A stretch of 64,000 bases of DNA, from positions 1 to 64,000 of the forward strand of contig JAFLSR010000004.1 in assembly GCA_022510845.1 (NCBI GenBank), given 5' to 3'. Both the position numbers and the translations under genes were made by a program. The stretch is from Treponema sp. (lineage in GTDB: Bacteria; Spirochaetota; Spirochaetia; Treponematales; Treponemataceae). The notes beneath the pieces were generated by a model, which did no database searches, was not told the DNA's origin, and saw only the letters and a list, made by a program, of their open reading frames with translations. Positions 43,409 through 52,837 of the stretch are shown piece by piece; the stretch's first letter is position 1, and every line of letters starts with the position of its first letter.

Positions 43409-44239
43409 GTGAAAAAAAGCACTTCGTTTTTTCTGTGCCTGATTATCTTGCTCGCGGCAGGTGGCTTCGCCTTTTATTTGGGTTGGTCCCAGTTCAAAGT
43501 GGAGCCGGGAAATATCGGAATCGTTGTCTCAAAGATTTCTGGAACGAATCCCGAGCCAGTCACGCACGAACGGTTTTCATGGAACTGGGAATTTCTCATT
43601 CCTACGAACGCTACGCTCCTGACTTTTTCGCCGAAGTCCTATGTGTTTGAAAAGGTCGTGGGCGGAGTTCTTCCGAGCGGAAAGGAATACGAAAAAGTTT
43701 ACGGAGGAGCGGCAGACTTTTCGTATTCATTCGTTTTTTCCGCGACGCTCAAATGCACGGCGGAGCAAATCGCGGAACTGGTAGCCGCGCATGAAATTTC
43801 AAGCCAAGAGGATTTGGAAAAATTCCTTGAGCGCAACGCATCCGCGGCTTGTGCGGCCGCCGCGAACGCCGCAATTTACGCTTTGGAAAACGGCTCGGCG
43901 GATTCCTTGGAAAGCGCGAAAACAATTATGGAAGATGCCGCAGGAGACGCCATGAAAAACTGTTCGCTTGAATCGATTGAAATAATTTCCAATTCTTTGC
44001 CCGACATCGCGCTCTACAAAAACGCGAAGGCTTCCTACGCCGATTTCATCAGAAGGCTTGAGGAGTCGATTTCCGAAGACGCGAAGCGCGAGGCGGAGGA
44101 AAGCGCGCGCTTTTCTTCGGCGATAAGAAAAATGGAAATTCTCGGCGACACCCTCAAAAAAAATCCGGAACTTTCCGACATTATGAAAAACTCCGATAAC
44201 GTTTCCAAGGTTTTGGAAGCCATAAATTCGATGCAATGA
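43409..44239 (+). CDS. SPFH/Band 7-like single-span membrane protein
   Basis: 276-residue protein with an N-terminal membrane anchor (about 6-26), a domain at about 30-120 that looks like a Band 7/SPFH start (VEPGNIGIVVSKISG and NWEFLIPTNATLLTFSPKSY), then an Ala/Glu-rich helical C-terminal half. Weak recognition; function unknown. GTG start behind AAGGGG. It leads a unit with aroH and glgA but with 17 bp spacing, and I see no functional link. Confidence 0.6.
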   Translation: MKKSTSFFLCLIILLAAGGFAFYLGWSQFKVEPGNIGIVVSKISGTNPEPVTHERFSWNWEFLIPTNATLLTFSPKSYVFEKVVGGVLPSGKEYEKVYGGAADFSYSFVFSATLKCTAEQIAELVAAHEISSQEDLEKFLERNASAACAAAANAAIYALENGSADSLESAKTIMEDAAGDAMKNCSLESIEIISNSLPDIALYKNAKASYADFIRRLEESISEDAKREAEESARFSSAIRKMEILGDTLKKNPELSDIMKNSDNVSKVLEAINSMQ

Positions 44240-44256
44240 TTTTCTAGGAGAAAGAT

Positions 44257-44631
44257 TTGGAAAAAAGGATTTACGCGATACGCGGAGCGGTGAGGGCGGA
44301 AAATTCACGGGAATCGATTTTGCAAAATGTCGAGTCCCTCTGCAAAGAAATTTTCGAAAAGAATCACGTCCTTTCCGAAGACTTGGTTTCGATTACGTTC
44401 ACGCAGACGCGCGACCTTGACGAACTCAATCCGTGCTACGCGCTTCGCCATGGGAAGGTCGGAATCGATGTTTCCAAAGTCGCGCTTTTTTCGATGTGCG
44501 AGCCGGAGATAAAGGGAATGCTTTCGCGGACGATTCGCGTCATGGTTACGGTCTATCTTGAAAACCCGTCGGAAATTTTTCATGTCTACAAAAACGGCGC
44601 AGAGGTCTTGCGCCCGGATTTCGTCAAATGA
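44257..44631 (+). CDS. aroH: Chorismate mutase, AroH type
   Basis: Converts chorismate to prephenate in aromatic amino acid synthesis. The 124-residue protein begins with the AroH signature YAIRGA (Arg9 region) and ends with the active-site sequence VYKNGAEVLRPD. The domain is the trimeric pseudo-alpha/beta barrel form, distinct from AroQ. TTG start behind CTAGGAGA. Overlaps glgA by 4 bp (ATGA). Confidence 0.9.
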   Translation: MEKRIYAIRGAVRAENSRESILQNVESLCKEIFEKNHVLSEDLVSITFTQTRDLDELNPCYALRHGKVGIDVSKVALFSMCEPEIKGMLSRTIRVMVTVYLENPSEIFHVYKNGAEVLRPDFVK

Positions 44632-46175
44632 AAATATGGATGGCCGCCCGCGAATATTCAGGCATCGCGGAAGCAGGTGGCGTGAAGAACGTGGTCCGCT
44701 CTCTTTCTGAAAGCCTCGTAAAATTGGGACACGAAGTCTTGTGCTTCATTCCGTTTTACGGGTGCGCGGAAATTGAATGCCTTTCACATTTTTCGCGAGC
44801 GGAATCTTCCGCGACGATTTTATGCGCGGAGAAAAAAATCCGCGTGGACTTTTCAAGCGGCATTCTCTGCGGCGTGAAAATAATCTTGGTGGGAGCGGAA
44901 TGCTTTTCAGAAAAGAAAGACGTATACACTTATTGCGCGGCGGATTCACAAAAATTTCCTGGAAAGAAAATCGGGGAGGGGTACGCCGACAATCACCTGA
45001 TGAACACGGTTTTCCAAAAGGCGATTTTGGCTTTCGGTGAAGAACTGTGCGGGGAGAGCGATTCGCCCGATGTGATACATTGCCATGATGCGTGTGTCGC
45101 CGCCCTTCCATCAATCATAAAGAATTTCCGGAGCAAGAATTTTTCCGCCACGAAATTCGTAGTTTCCGTTCACAACGCTGGCCCTTATTATCATCACGAA
45201 TTCGAAAGCGTCTCCGAGGCGAAACTCTACACTGATTTGCCCGAAAAAATTCTTGAGCGCGCCACGAATTCATCCCGCGTAGAACCGTACCTGCTCGCAT
45301 CCGAAAGCGCGACTCTTTCGACGGTTTCGCCTTGGTATGCGGAGGAACTTTTGGACGCGAACAATGATGCCACCGATGGGCTTTCGCAGATTTTCGCCGA
45401 GCGCAAGACACGCATTGTGGGCATCACGAACGGATTCGATTCGGCGCGTTACAATCCCGAGGACACTTCGCTTTCCACATTGCCGTTCGCGTTCTCGCCA
45501 GAAAAACTCGACTTGGAAGGAAAGTGGAAGACGCGCGAATTTTTTTTGAAGAACATCTATTCGGAATTTTCCAAAGAAAATCAATGCAAAAAAAATTCGC
45601 TTGAGCGCAGCGGATTTTTGGACGGGGAGGGGAAAATATATTTTTCCTATCACGGAAGGCTTGTCCGACAAAAGGGAATCCTCGTCTTGCTCGAAGCGGC
45701 GCGGGAAGTGCTTCGCAAAAACAAGGACGCGCGTTTTATCATAAACGGGCAGGGCGAAGAGTCGCTTCGTGAAATGTGCCGCTCGTTTGCGCAGGAACAC
45801 AGGGGGCGCGTCGTCTTTTTCTACGGCTACGAAAAATCCTCCAGCAGGCTTTTTACGGCGAGCGCGGATTTTGCCGTGTTGCCGAGCGAGTTCGAGCCGT
45901 GCGGAACGGAGGACTTCATCGCGCAGACCTTCGCCACCATTCCTGTTGCGCACGCCACAGGCGGCTTGAAAAAAATCATCGACGGAAAGACGGGCTTTCT
46001 ATACGAGCCGAACGGCGCGCAGAATTTGGCACAAACGCTTTTGCGCCTTGCGCAGGAAAGGCTCGCGCAGCCTGAAAAATTCCACGCGATAATTCAGGAA
46101 GCGTCGTGTTATGTGCGGACGCGCTATTCATGGAATTCGGTGGCACAAGAATACTTAAGGCTTTATGCGGAATGA
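44628..46175 (+). CDS. glgA: Glycogen synthase (GT5 type)
   Basis: Transfers glucose from a nucleotide sugar to the growing alpha-1,4-glucan. The 515-residue protein has two Rossmann domains; the second has FSYHGRLVRQKGILVLL near 330 and the GT-B C-terminal motif LPSEFEPCGTEDFIAQ near 417-432. In the N-terminal motif usually written K-T-G-G-L, this protein reads AEAGGV (about 14-19), so the ADP-glucose-binding Lys appears to be Glu. Activity or donor preference may therefore differ. Coupled to aroH by an ATGA overlap. Confidence 0.9.
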   Translation: MKIWMAAREYSGIAEAGGVKNVVRSLSESLVKLGHEVLCFIPFYGCAEIECLSHFSRAESSATILCAEKKIRVDFSSGILCGVKIILVGAECFSEKKDVYTYCAADSQKFPGKKIGEGYADNHLMNTVFQKAILAFGEELCGESDSPDVIHCHDACVAALPSIIKNFRSKNFSATKFVVSVHNAGPYYHHEFESVSEAKLYTDLPEKILERATNSSRVEPYLLASESATLSTVSPWYAEELLDANNDATDGLSQIFAERKTRIVGITNGFDSARYNPEDTSLSTLPFAFSPEKLDLEGKWKTREFFLKNIYSEFSKENQCKKNSLERSGFLDGEGKIYFSYHGRLVRQKGILVLLEAAREVLRKNKDARFIINGQGEESLREMCRSFAQEHRGRVVFFYGYEKSSSRLFTASADFAVLPSEFEPCGTEDFIAQTFATIPVAHATGGLKKIIDGKTGFLYEPNGAQNLAQTLLRLAQERLAQPEKFHAIIQEASCYVRTRYSWNSVAQEYLRLYAE

Positions 46176-46246
46176 AATTTCCTGCGCAATGCGGGGGGTC
46201 GGACATTCCTAGGATAAAGTTTCTTGTTGATAATTTTTGTGTTTTT

Positions 46247-46295
46247 CGCTTGACTTTTTTTTGTAAAAATATTAAAATGCTTTTCACGTCAAGCG
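46247..46295. promoter_or_regulatory. tRNA promoter within an 8-bp inverted repeat
   Basis: TTGACT (46250-46255), 17-bp spacer, TAAAAT (46273-46278); the tRNA-Thr starts 28 nt later. The repeats CGCTTGAC (46247-46254) and GTCAAGCG (46288-46295) flank the -10 and contain the -35. They could be an operator or simply form a stem in the leader. Confidence 0.55.
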
Positions 46296-46305
46296 TACAA
46301 TGTTT

Positions 46306-46378
46306 GCTGCTTTAGCTCAGTTGGTAGAGCACGTGATTTGTAATCTCGGGGTCGTGGGTCCAAGTCCTACAAGCAGCT
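46306..46378 (+). tRNA. tRNA-Thr (anticodon TGT)
   Basis: 73 nt. Acceptor GCTGCTT/AAGCAGC is perfect, D-stem GCTC/GAGC, anticodon TGT at 46339-46341, T-stem GTGGG/CCTAC. Odd: the anticodon stem has a T-T mismatch at 29-41, and the T-loop is TCCAAGT, so position 55 (normally U, modified to pseudouridine) is C. Both oddities are rare. Followed 3 nt later by tRNA-Tyr. Confidence 0.85.
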
Positions 46379-46381
46379 TTT

Positions 46382-46463
46382 GGGGAGTTTCCCGAGTGGT
46401 CAAAGGGGACAGACTGTAAATCTGCTGGCTATGCCTTCGTAGGTTCGAATCCTTCACTCCCCA
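46382..46463 (+). tRNA. tRNA-Tyr (anticodon GTA)
   Basis: 82 nt with a long variable arm, as expected for tRNA-Tyr. Acceptor GGGGAGT/ACTCCCC is perfect, loop CTGTAAA with GTA, T-loop TTCGAAT. The anticodon stem has an A-C pair at 27-43, and the T-stem GTAGG/CCTTC has a T-T mismatch. CCA is not fully encoded (the sequence reads CCAGG). The cognate tyrS is in the window. Confidence 0.88.
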
Positions 46464-46476
46464 GGACTTCGCAAAA

Positions 46477-46507
46477 AAGAACCCGCGGAAACTTCGTGGG
46501 TTCTTTT
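46477..46507 (+). terminator. Rho-independent terminator after tRNA-Tyr
   Basis: Stem AAGAACCCGCG / CGTGGGTTCTT (46477-46487, 46495-46505; one G-T pair), 7-nt loop, followed by TTTTC. Ends the tRNA transcript and lies just before the YkgJ-type gene. Confidence 0.85.
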
Positions 46508-46534
46508 CGCTTTTATGCCAAAGTGGGGTGGGAT

Positions 46535-46990
46535 TTGGCGGAAGATTCGCGTTTCTATGAGGCAGGACTTAAATTCGAGTGCCGGCGATGTTCGGACTGC
46601 TGCCGCATTTCACCTGGCTATGTGTATCTTTCCAAAAAGGATTTGACAAGTCTGTGCGATTGGTTTAAAATAGGTGAGGACGATTTCATAGGAAAATATT
46701 GCCGTTGGGTTCAGTACTACGGAACGCGCGAGGCGCTTTGTCTTCGTGAAAAAGGCAACTACGATTGCGTCCTTTGGGAAAACGGCTGCACGGCTTATGG
46801 CGCGCGTCCTGTGCAATGCTCCACGTATCCGTTTTGGCCGTGGATTCTGAAGAGCCGCGAGACGTGGGATGCCGAAGCCAAGGATTGCAAGGGAATGAAT
46901 TCCGGCGCGCTTCATTCCGCGCAGGAAATCGAAGAGAGACGGCTTTTGTATGCGAACAACGCCCCTGTCACCCGCGAAATTCTTCTGTGA
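46535..46990 (+). CDS. YkgJ-family cysteine cluster protein
   Basis: Probably binds a metal or Fe-S cluster; family function not firmly known. The 151-residue protein has CRRCSDCC near 17-24, LCLREKGNYDC near 70-80, CTAYGARPVQCSTYPFWP near 86-103. Start is uncertain: TTG 46535, preceded by GGGGTGGGA, is my choice. A GTG at 46496 falls inside the tRNA terminator stem and is rejected; GTG 46523 is possible. Confidence 0.75.
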   Translation: MAEDSRFYEAGLKFECRRCSDCCRISPGYVYLSKKDLTSLCDWFKIGEDDFIGKYCRWVQYYGTREALCLREKGNYDCVLWENGCTAYGARPVQCSTYPFWPWILKSRETWDAEAKDCKGMNSGALHSAQEIEERRLLYANNAPVTREILL

Positions 46991-47030
46991 GTAAAAGGGC
47001 TTTTGGCATGGTGCGTTTGGAGAGGAAATT

Positions 47031-47963
47031 TTGGACGTGAAATTTTGGGGAGTACGAGGTTCTCTTGGTTCACCGCTTTCGCCGGAACAGGTTCAGGCGA
47101 AAATAAACGCGGTGGTTCAACTCGTCCATGCAAAGGATTTGGAAAGCCCCGACGCGCGCCAAAAATTCCTTTCGACGCTTCCGCCATATATTTATGGAAC
47201 CATCGGCGGAAACACGCCGTGCGTCCAGATAACTTCGTCTTCCAAAGATGTGCTGATTTTTGACGCGGGAACCGGAATCCGCGGGCTGGGTTTGGAAACT
47301 CGTCTTGCACCGTCATCGCGCTATTCTCTTTTCCTTTCGCACTTGCACTGGGATCACATTCAGGGATTTCCTTTTTTCGGACCGCTGTATGACCCGAATG
47401 TAGCGATTGACATTTATTCGCCGGTGGAAGATATTGCCGAGATATTCGCGCGGCAGATGCGCTCGCCGTTCTATCCGGTGGATTTCGGGACTGTCAAGGA
47501 CAGGATAAAATTCAACGTGCTTTCGCCGGGCAAGGAATACGAAGTCTGCGGCGTTAAAGTGTCCTGCTGCAAGATGAACCATCCCGGAGATTCGTATGCG
47601 TATTCGGTGGAAGAAAATGGAAAGACGCTCGTCTACGCAACGGACATCGAGCTTTCGGATTTTGAAGCCGACGACAATGTGAACAAGATTTTCGGCGATG
47701 CGGACGTCGCAATTTTGGATTCGCAGTACACGCCTCAGGATGCGCAGAGCAAGAGCAAGTGGGGGCATTCGTCGTTCTGTCAGGCTTTGGATTTTGCAGT
47801 GAAAATGAACGTCAAAAAACTGTTCCTCTTTCACTACGATCCTTCCTACGACGACAAGAAAATCAATTCGATTTTTCACTCTGCCAAAATGTACTTGAAA
47901 TCCATTTCTACGAAGGATGTGGAAATGGAACTTGCTGTCGAAGGAAAAAGTTTCAGTTTATGA
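47031..47963 (+). CDS. MBL-fold metallo-hydrolase
   Basis: Zinc or iron hydrolase of unknown substrate, close to the PhnP/RNase Z-like subgroup. The 310-residue protein begins VKFWGVRGSLGSP, with SHLHWDHIQGFP (about 104-115), NHPGDSYAYSVE and YATDIE, and HYDPSYDD near 266-273. TTG start behind GAGAGG. Its stop overlaps the small gene by 4 bp. Confidence 0.82.
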   Translation: MDVKFWGVRGSLGSPLSPEQVQAKINAVVQLVHAKDLESPDARQKFLSTLPPYIYGTIGGNTPCVQITSSSKDVLIFDAGTGIRGLGLETRLAPSSRYSLFLSHLHWDHIQGFPFFGPLYDPNVAIDIYSPVEDIAEIFARQMRSPFYPVDFGTVKDRIKFNVLSPGKEYEVCGVKVSCCKMNHPGDSYAYSVEENGKTLVYATDIELSDFEADDNVNKIFGDADVAILDSQYTPQDAQSKSKWGHSSFCQALDFAVKMNVKKLFLFHYDPSYDDKKINSIFHSAKMYLKSISTKDVEMELAVEGKSFSL

Positions 47964-48148
47964 TCGCATCGAATTTTTCCTATGAGTTTTCGGGAGAGGA
48001 ATTAAAATCGCTCGTGCACTTTTTGCGGTCTCGGCAGGACAGGCTTCCGCGCGAACTTTTCGCTTTTTTCCGCGCTGTTCAGAATGAATTTTATGGACAG
48101 CTTTCAATCGACGAAGTGGAGAAATTCAATAAAAATGAAATCGGCTAA
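47960..48148 (+). CDS. Small coupled protein, unknown
   Basis: 62 residues, no recognised family: mixed charged and hydrophobic, with LHFLR-type amphipathic segments. It starts within the stop of the MBL gene (ATGA overlap) and its stop overlaps the mltG start by 14 bp, so it is part of the same translational chain, which argues it is real rather than a chance frame. Function unknown. Confidence 0.55.
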   Translation: MIASNFSYEFSGEELKSLVHFLRSRQDRLPRELFAFFRAVQNEFYGQLSIDEVEKFNKNEIG

Positions 48149-49202
48149 AAAAATCATTTTCGCGCTTTTTGTTCTTTGTGTGGCGGCGGCTTTGGCTGCC
48201 TTCGCTTGGCTAAAAGGCGCGACTTCCGCGCTCGACAAAATCCAGGACGAAAAAATCCTGCGTCTCAAAATCGAATCGGGAACTACGGCGCGGGACTTGG
48301 CGTCGCAGCTCAAAGAAGGTGGCGTGATAAAGGACGAGCGCACGTTTTATCTGCTTGCGCGATTTCCGAGCCTTGCCGCCATCGTTTTTCCTGGCGAGCC
48401 GCGAAGCGTTTTCACCGTTAGGGCGGGCGTTTGCGAAGTTTCAAGCGCGATGGACGCGGCAGGAATCTATCGCGCGCTTTCGGCTGGCTTCGATGAGCAG
48501 ATAAGGGTTTCGATTCCGGAAGGGCTTACTATTTCAAAAATCGCGGAGAGACTTTCGGCTGCAGGAATTTGTTCGGCGGATGAATTTTCTTCTGTCTGCC
48601 ACGACGAGAATTTTTTGAAGGAAATCGGCGTTCCGTTCAAAAGCGCGGAAGGCTATCTTTTTCCCGACACGTATTCTTTCGTAGAGAACTCCGGCGCGAA
48701 AAATTGCGTCCGCGTGATGGTGAGGAATTTTTTCGAAAAAACTTCCGGAATAAAAAATTTCGCGGACGCTTCCGAAGAACGGCGCAATCAAATCGTAATC
48801 CTTGCTTCCGTAGTCGAGCGGGAATATCGCGCGGCGGACGAGGCTCCGTTGATTGCGAGCGTGTTCTCAAACAGAATCGAAAACCACATCGGGCTTTATT
48901 CGTGCGCCACTGTTGAATACGTCATCACAGAAATTTTGGGACGACCGCATCCTGACATCATCACGTTCGACGACCTGAAAATCGAAAGCCCCTACAACAC
49001 ATATTTGCACGAAGGGCTTCCGCCCGCGCCCATTTCCAATCCGGGGCTTGTGGCGCTTTCGGCGGCGGCGAATCCCGCGCAAAGCGACTTCTTCTACTTC
49101 CGTCTGATGGACGAGGCGGAAGGTCGCCATGTGTTCACGAAGACGCTCGAAGAACACGAGATGCAGAATCTGATTTTCAAGACGAAAAAAATGTCGCGCT
49201 AG
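48135..49202 (+). CDS. mltG: Endolytic transglycosylase MltG
   Basis: Cuts nascent glycan strands, ending their polymerisation; membrane-bound. The 355-residue protein has one N-terminal span (about 6-25), a LysM-like stretch and the YceG core with GYLFPDTY, SVVEREY (catalytic Glu near 229) and PYNTYLHEGLPPAPISNPG. ATG 48135 lies inside the preceding gene. It opens the wall/replication unit that continues into dnaG. Confidence 0.93.
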   Translation: MKSAKKIIFALFVLCVAAALAAFAWLKGATSALDKIQDEKILRLKIESGTTARDLASQLKEGGVIKDERTFYLLARFPSLAAIVFPGEPRSVFTVRAGVCEVSSAMDAAGIYRALSAGFDEQIRVSIPEGLTISKIAERLSAAGICSADEFSSVCHDENFLKEIGVPFKSAEGYLFPDTYSFVENSGAKNCVRVMVRNFFEKTSGIKNFADASEERRNQIVILASVVEREYRAADEAPLIASVFSNRIENHIGLYSCATVEYVITEILGRPHPDIITFDDLKIESPYNTYLHEGLPPAPISNPGLVALSAAANPAQSDFFYFRLMDEAEGRHVFTKTLEEHEMQNLIFKTKKMSR

Positions 49203-49222
49203 GCGGGAACGTTCGGATAAAG

Positions 49223-50998
49223 ATGGCGGGCTTCATTTCAAAAGATACAATCGAAAAAGTGCGCGAGTCCACGGACATCGTGTCGCTCATAGGCGACTAC
49301 ACGAACCTCTCTCGGCGCGGTTCTCAGTATTGGGGATGCTGTCCATTCCATAACGAAAAGACCCCTTCGTTTACCGTAGACCCGGTGAAAAAATTCTACC
49401 ACTGCTTCGGCTGCGGCGTGGGAGGCGACTCGATAAAATTCGTGATGGAAATGGAAAGCCTTTCCTATCCAGACGCGATTTCTGAACTCGCGCGGAAAGC
49501 CAGCATCGAAATCACATACGAGGTGGGAAGCGGAAGCGTGAAAATCGAGCGCGACAGCGACTTGGACACGGTTCGCGAAGTCTACGACAGAATCGCATCG
49601 ACTTTCCATTTTTTTCTTACGCAAAACCAAATGGGGCGCGAGGCTTTGGAATACCTCAGGGAGCGGGGGCTTTCCGACGAGACGATTTCAAAATTCAAAT
49701 TGGGCTACGCTCCGCCTGACCGCACTTGGCTCAAAAATTTCCTGCTCCAAAAAAATTATTCCAAGGAATTTCTTTTAAAGACAGGGCTTTTCAGCAAGAA
49801 CCATCCCGACATCGCGCTTTTTTCGGGCCGCGTGATTTTTCCGATTTTCGACAGGAAGGGGGAGGCTGTCGCGTTCGGTGGGAGAATTTTGGGCAACGCC
49901 GAAGGACCAAAGTACATCAATTCGCCCGAACTTCCGCACTACAAAAAGCGCGAGACCTTGTATGCGTTCAATTTCGCGAAAAAATCGATTCAGCAGAAAA
50001 AGACTGTCATACTCTGCGAAGGCTACATGGATGTCATCGCGTACCATCAGTGCGGAATCACGAACGCCGTAGCCCCGCTTGGAACGAGCCTCACCGAACA
50101 GCAGCTCAAAATCCTGCAAGGCTTCGCCGACACCGTGTTGCTTTCTTTTGATTCGGACGGGGCGGGGCAGGAGGCCACCAAACGCGCGATTTTGATGTGC
50201 CGCGAGTTCAACTTCACCACGAAAATAATTAGGCTTTCCGGCGCGAAAGACCCAGCAGAAATTATGATAAAATTCGGCCCTGAGGTCTTGACGAAATACG
50301 TAGAAAATGCTATATTAGATAGCGATTTTTTGTTGTCCAAACTGAAGGAATCGTATCCGTCGGATTCGCCCGACGACAAGACTAAGGCCGCGCTTGCCTT
50401 CTTCTCGTATGTGGATTCGCTTCGCTCGGACATCCAAAAAGAAGCCAGCCTTGAGCAGTTGGCTCAAAGTTTCAATCTTGCGCCGGAGGCTGTAAAAAGG
50501 GATTTCAACAATCGCAGTGGCGCGCGCGGACGCTTGAACGCCAAGACAGGCCAGAACGGAACCAAGCAGGTAAAGCCAAATGCCGAACTGCGCGCCGTGC
50601 TCGCCGTCATATCCAATCCTGATGAGTATCAGAAAATGCGCCGCGAACTCACTTCCGATGACTTTGAAGATCCTGTGGCGCGGGAACTGTTTTTAAATCT
50701 GGAGGAGTGTTACAGCAAAGGTGAGGTGTCGTTATCGGCAATGCTTGTCCAATCTCAAGACGAGGAAATTCAGCGGCAAATAACAGGAGCGTCCGCTTCA
50801 GATGAATTTCATGGCGATATAGCCAAATACATTGACGACAGCATAATGCTGATAAAACGGAAGGCGCTCGTTCGCAAGCGCGAAAAACTTTCCGAGCGGA
50901 TAAAAAATCTGCATCCGAGCACTTCCGACGACGAAAATCTTTTGCAGGAACTTCTTCTGGAAAAAATGCAGATCGACAAAAACTTGAGGCAGCGTTAA
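49223..50998 (+). CDS. dnaG: DNA primase DnaG
   Basis: Makes RNA primers at the replication fork. The 591-residue protein has the CHC2 zinc finger (C40, H43, C61, C64, in CCPFHNEKTPSF and CFGCGVGGD), the RNA polymerase core with FGGRILG, the TOPRIM motif CEGYMDVIA near 264 and LSFDSDGAG, and a C-terminal helicase-interaction domain. Gap of 20 bp from mltG. Together with rpoD it forms the classic macromolecular synthesis pair. Confidence 0.96.
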   Translation: MAGFISKDTIEKVRESTDIVSLIGDYTNLSRRGSQYWGCCPFHNEKTPSFTVDPVKKFYHCFGCGVGGDSIKFVMEMESLSYPDAISELARKASIEITYEVGSGSVKIERDSDLDTVREVYDRIASTFHFFLTQNQMGREALEYLRERGLSDETISKFKLGYAPPDRTWLKNFLLQKNYSKEFLLKTGLFSKNHPDIALFSGRVIFPIFDRKGEAVAFGGRILGNAEGPKYINSPELPHYKKRETLYAFNFAKKSIQQKKTVILCEGYMDVIAYHQCGITNAVAPLGTSLTEQQLKILQGFADTVLLSFDSDGAGQEATKRAILMCREFNFTTKIIRLSGAKDPAEIMIKFGPEVLTKYVENAILDSDFLLSKLKESYPSDSPDDKTKAALAFFSYVDSLRSDIQKEASLEQLAQSFNLAPEAVKRDFNNRSGARGRLNAKTGQNGTKQVKPNAELRAVLAVISNPDEYQKMRRELTSDDFEDPVARELFLNLEECYSKGEVSLSAMLVQSQDEEIQRQITGASASDEFHGDIAKYIDDSIMLIKRKALVRKREKLSERIKNLHPSTSDDENLLQELLLEKMQIDKNLRQR

Positions 50999-51019
50999 TT
51001 GCCTTGGAAAGGGAACGAA

Positions 51020-52834
51020 ATGGAAAAAGAAGAGCTTGACTCTTTGGTTTCAAAAATTTTAGAAAAAGATAAAAAAGTTTTCAACTGGGATGAAATCGCC
51101 GAAGCCGTAGGCGCGGAAATCGTGAACAGCCAAGAAAAAAGCGAAATCCTTATGACGGAGCTTGAGCGGCGCGGAATTTCGATTCAGGAAGGAATTCCTG
51201 AAATGCCGGAGGACGACGAGGACAATCTCGTCGTGGACAACGACGACGATGGCGACATAGCCGAAGACGTGGAGTCGAAGATTGTCGAGCAGGCAGAAAA
51301 GGAAGCGGCCATTCCGCCCAAAAAACGTCTGGTCGGCTTCGACAAGGACGCGGCTTCGTCAGACGACCCCATCCGCCTTTACCTTCGCGAAATCGGCAAA
51401 GAGGCTCTGCTTTCCGCCGAACAGGAAGTCGTGCTTTCCAAACAGATGGAAGACGGCGAGAACATAATCAAAAACGTGATAAAGAATTCCGGAAAGATGA
51501 TTCCCGAATTCTTCGTCGTGGCGCAAAAGGCGTTCTCGCGAATCGACCTGCATGAGCCGGGACGCGCGCGCAAGGAAATCACCGAAGAGATGGCGGAAAA
51601 GCGTCGCTTGAAGAACGCCTATTCCGAGCACCTCAAGCCGATTCTCCCCGAACTCAAACAGTACATTTTGCTCAAGCGGCAGCTTTTCGATTTGGATTCG
51701 AACGCGAACATTCAGGACAACAAGGAAATCCTTTCGTTGCAGAAAAAAATCGTTCCACAACTTCAGAAAATCGATATGCAGTCCGAGGAAATCGACAAGT
51801 TCAGCAACGACTTCATAGATGTGAAGGACAAAATCGAAGAGTATCGGCACAAGCAGGAAAAGCGGATGAAGGAACTTCGCATTTCCGATCCCACAGACTT
51901 GCGCCGCCTTGGCCGCCGACTAGCAATAAAGCATGAAGCCGCGAAGCTCGAACAGGACTTGGGTATGTCCGCCGACCAGATTCGCGATGTCTACACGCAA
52001 ATTCAAAAAATCGACCGCAAGCTCCAGCGGCTCGAATTCGAATTCGAAAATTCCATCGATGACATTCTTCAGATGGAAAAGGAAATCGAGCGTGGCCGCC
52101 ACATGATGGAGGTGGCAAAGAATCACCTTATCAACGCGAACCTGCGCCTTGTCGTTGCGATTGCAAAAAAATACACGAACCGCGGCTTGCAGTTTTTCGA
52201 CCTTGTGCAGGAAGGAAACATCGGCTTGATAAAGGCCGTGGAAAAATTCGAATACCGCAAGGGCTACAAGTTTTCGACTTACGCCACGTGGTGGATTCGT
52301 CAGGCCATTACACGAAGCATTTCGGATCAGGCGCGCACAATTCGCGTTCCTGTCCACATGATTGAACAGATAAACAAAGTGGTTCGAGAAATCCGCAACC
52401 TCATGCAAAAACTCGGACGCGAGCCAACCGACGAGGAAATCGCGCAGCAACTTGGATGGCCGGTTTCGCGCGTCAAGCAGGTGAAGAACGTTGCGCGCGA
52501 GCCGATTTCGCTTGAGACTCCGATTGGCGAGGAAGAGGATTCTTTGCTGGTTGACTTCATCGAAGACAAGGAAGTGGAAAATCCTGCTTCCAAGACGGCG
52601 TACACTTTGTTGCAAGAGCACTTGGGCGAAATTCTCAAGACGCTCCCTTTGCGAGAGCAGGAAGTCTTGAAGATGCGCTTCGGACTGGACGACGGATATT
52701 CGCTCACGCTTGAAGAAGTGGGGCTTTATTTCAACGTCACGCGCGAACGAATCCGCCAAATCGAGGCGAAGGCTTTGCGTCGCCTGCGCCATCCTCGCCG
52801 CGCGACAGGGCTTCGCGACTACATCGAAATATAG
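51020..52834 (+). CDS. rpoD: RNA polymerase primary sigma factor RpoD
   Basis: Main sigma factor directing transcription from the -35/-10 promoters seen in this window. The 604-residue protein has an acidic region 1.1 (about 1-110), a [11 protein letters not shown] region 1.2, a non-conserved region, region 2 with [16 protein letters not shown] and [13 protein letters not shown], region 3 and region 4.2 [17 protein letters not shown] 51020 follows AAAGGGA; the in-frame TTG at 50999 is rejected. Next promoter is at 52838. Confidence 0.97.
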   Translation: MEKEELDSLVSKILEKDKKVFNWDEIAEAVGAEIVNSQEKSEILMTELERRGISIQEGIPEMPEDDEDNLVVDNDDDGDIAEDVESKIVEQAEKEAAIPPKKRLVGFDKDAASSDDPIRLYLREIGKEALLSAEQEVVLSKQMEDGENIIKNVIKNSGKMIPEFFVVAQKAFSRIDLHEPGRARKEITEEMAEKRRLKNAYSEHLKPILPELKQYILLKRQLFDLDSNANIQDNKEILSLQKKIVPQLQKIDMQSEEIDKFSNDFIDVKDKIEEYRHKQEKRMKELRISDPTDLRRLGRRLAIKHEAAKLEQDLGMSADQIRDVYTQIQKIDRKLQRLEFEFENSIDDILQMEKEIERGRHMMEVAKNHLINANLRLVVAIAKKYTNRGLQFFDLVQEGNIGLIKAVEKFEYRKGYKFSTYATWWIRQAITRSISDQARTIRVPVHMIEQINKVVREIRNLMQKLGREPTDEEIAQQLGWPVSRVKQVKNVAREPISLETPIGEEEDSLLVDFIEDKEVENPASKTAYTLLQEHLGEILKTLPLREQEVLKMRFGLDDGYSLTLEEVGLYFNVTRERIRQIEAKALRRLRHPRRATGLRDYIEI

Positions 52835-52837
52835 CAC

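Noticed and set aside
42889..43422. 177-codon minus-strand frame at the small membrane protein
   Set aside because: Different frame with mixed His/Phe-rich product and no span pattern; the 122-residue hydrophobic frame is more convincing.
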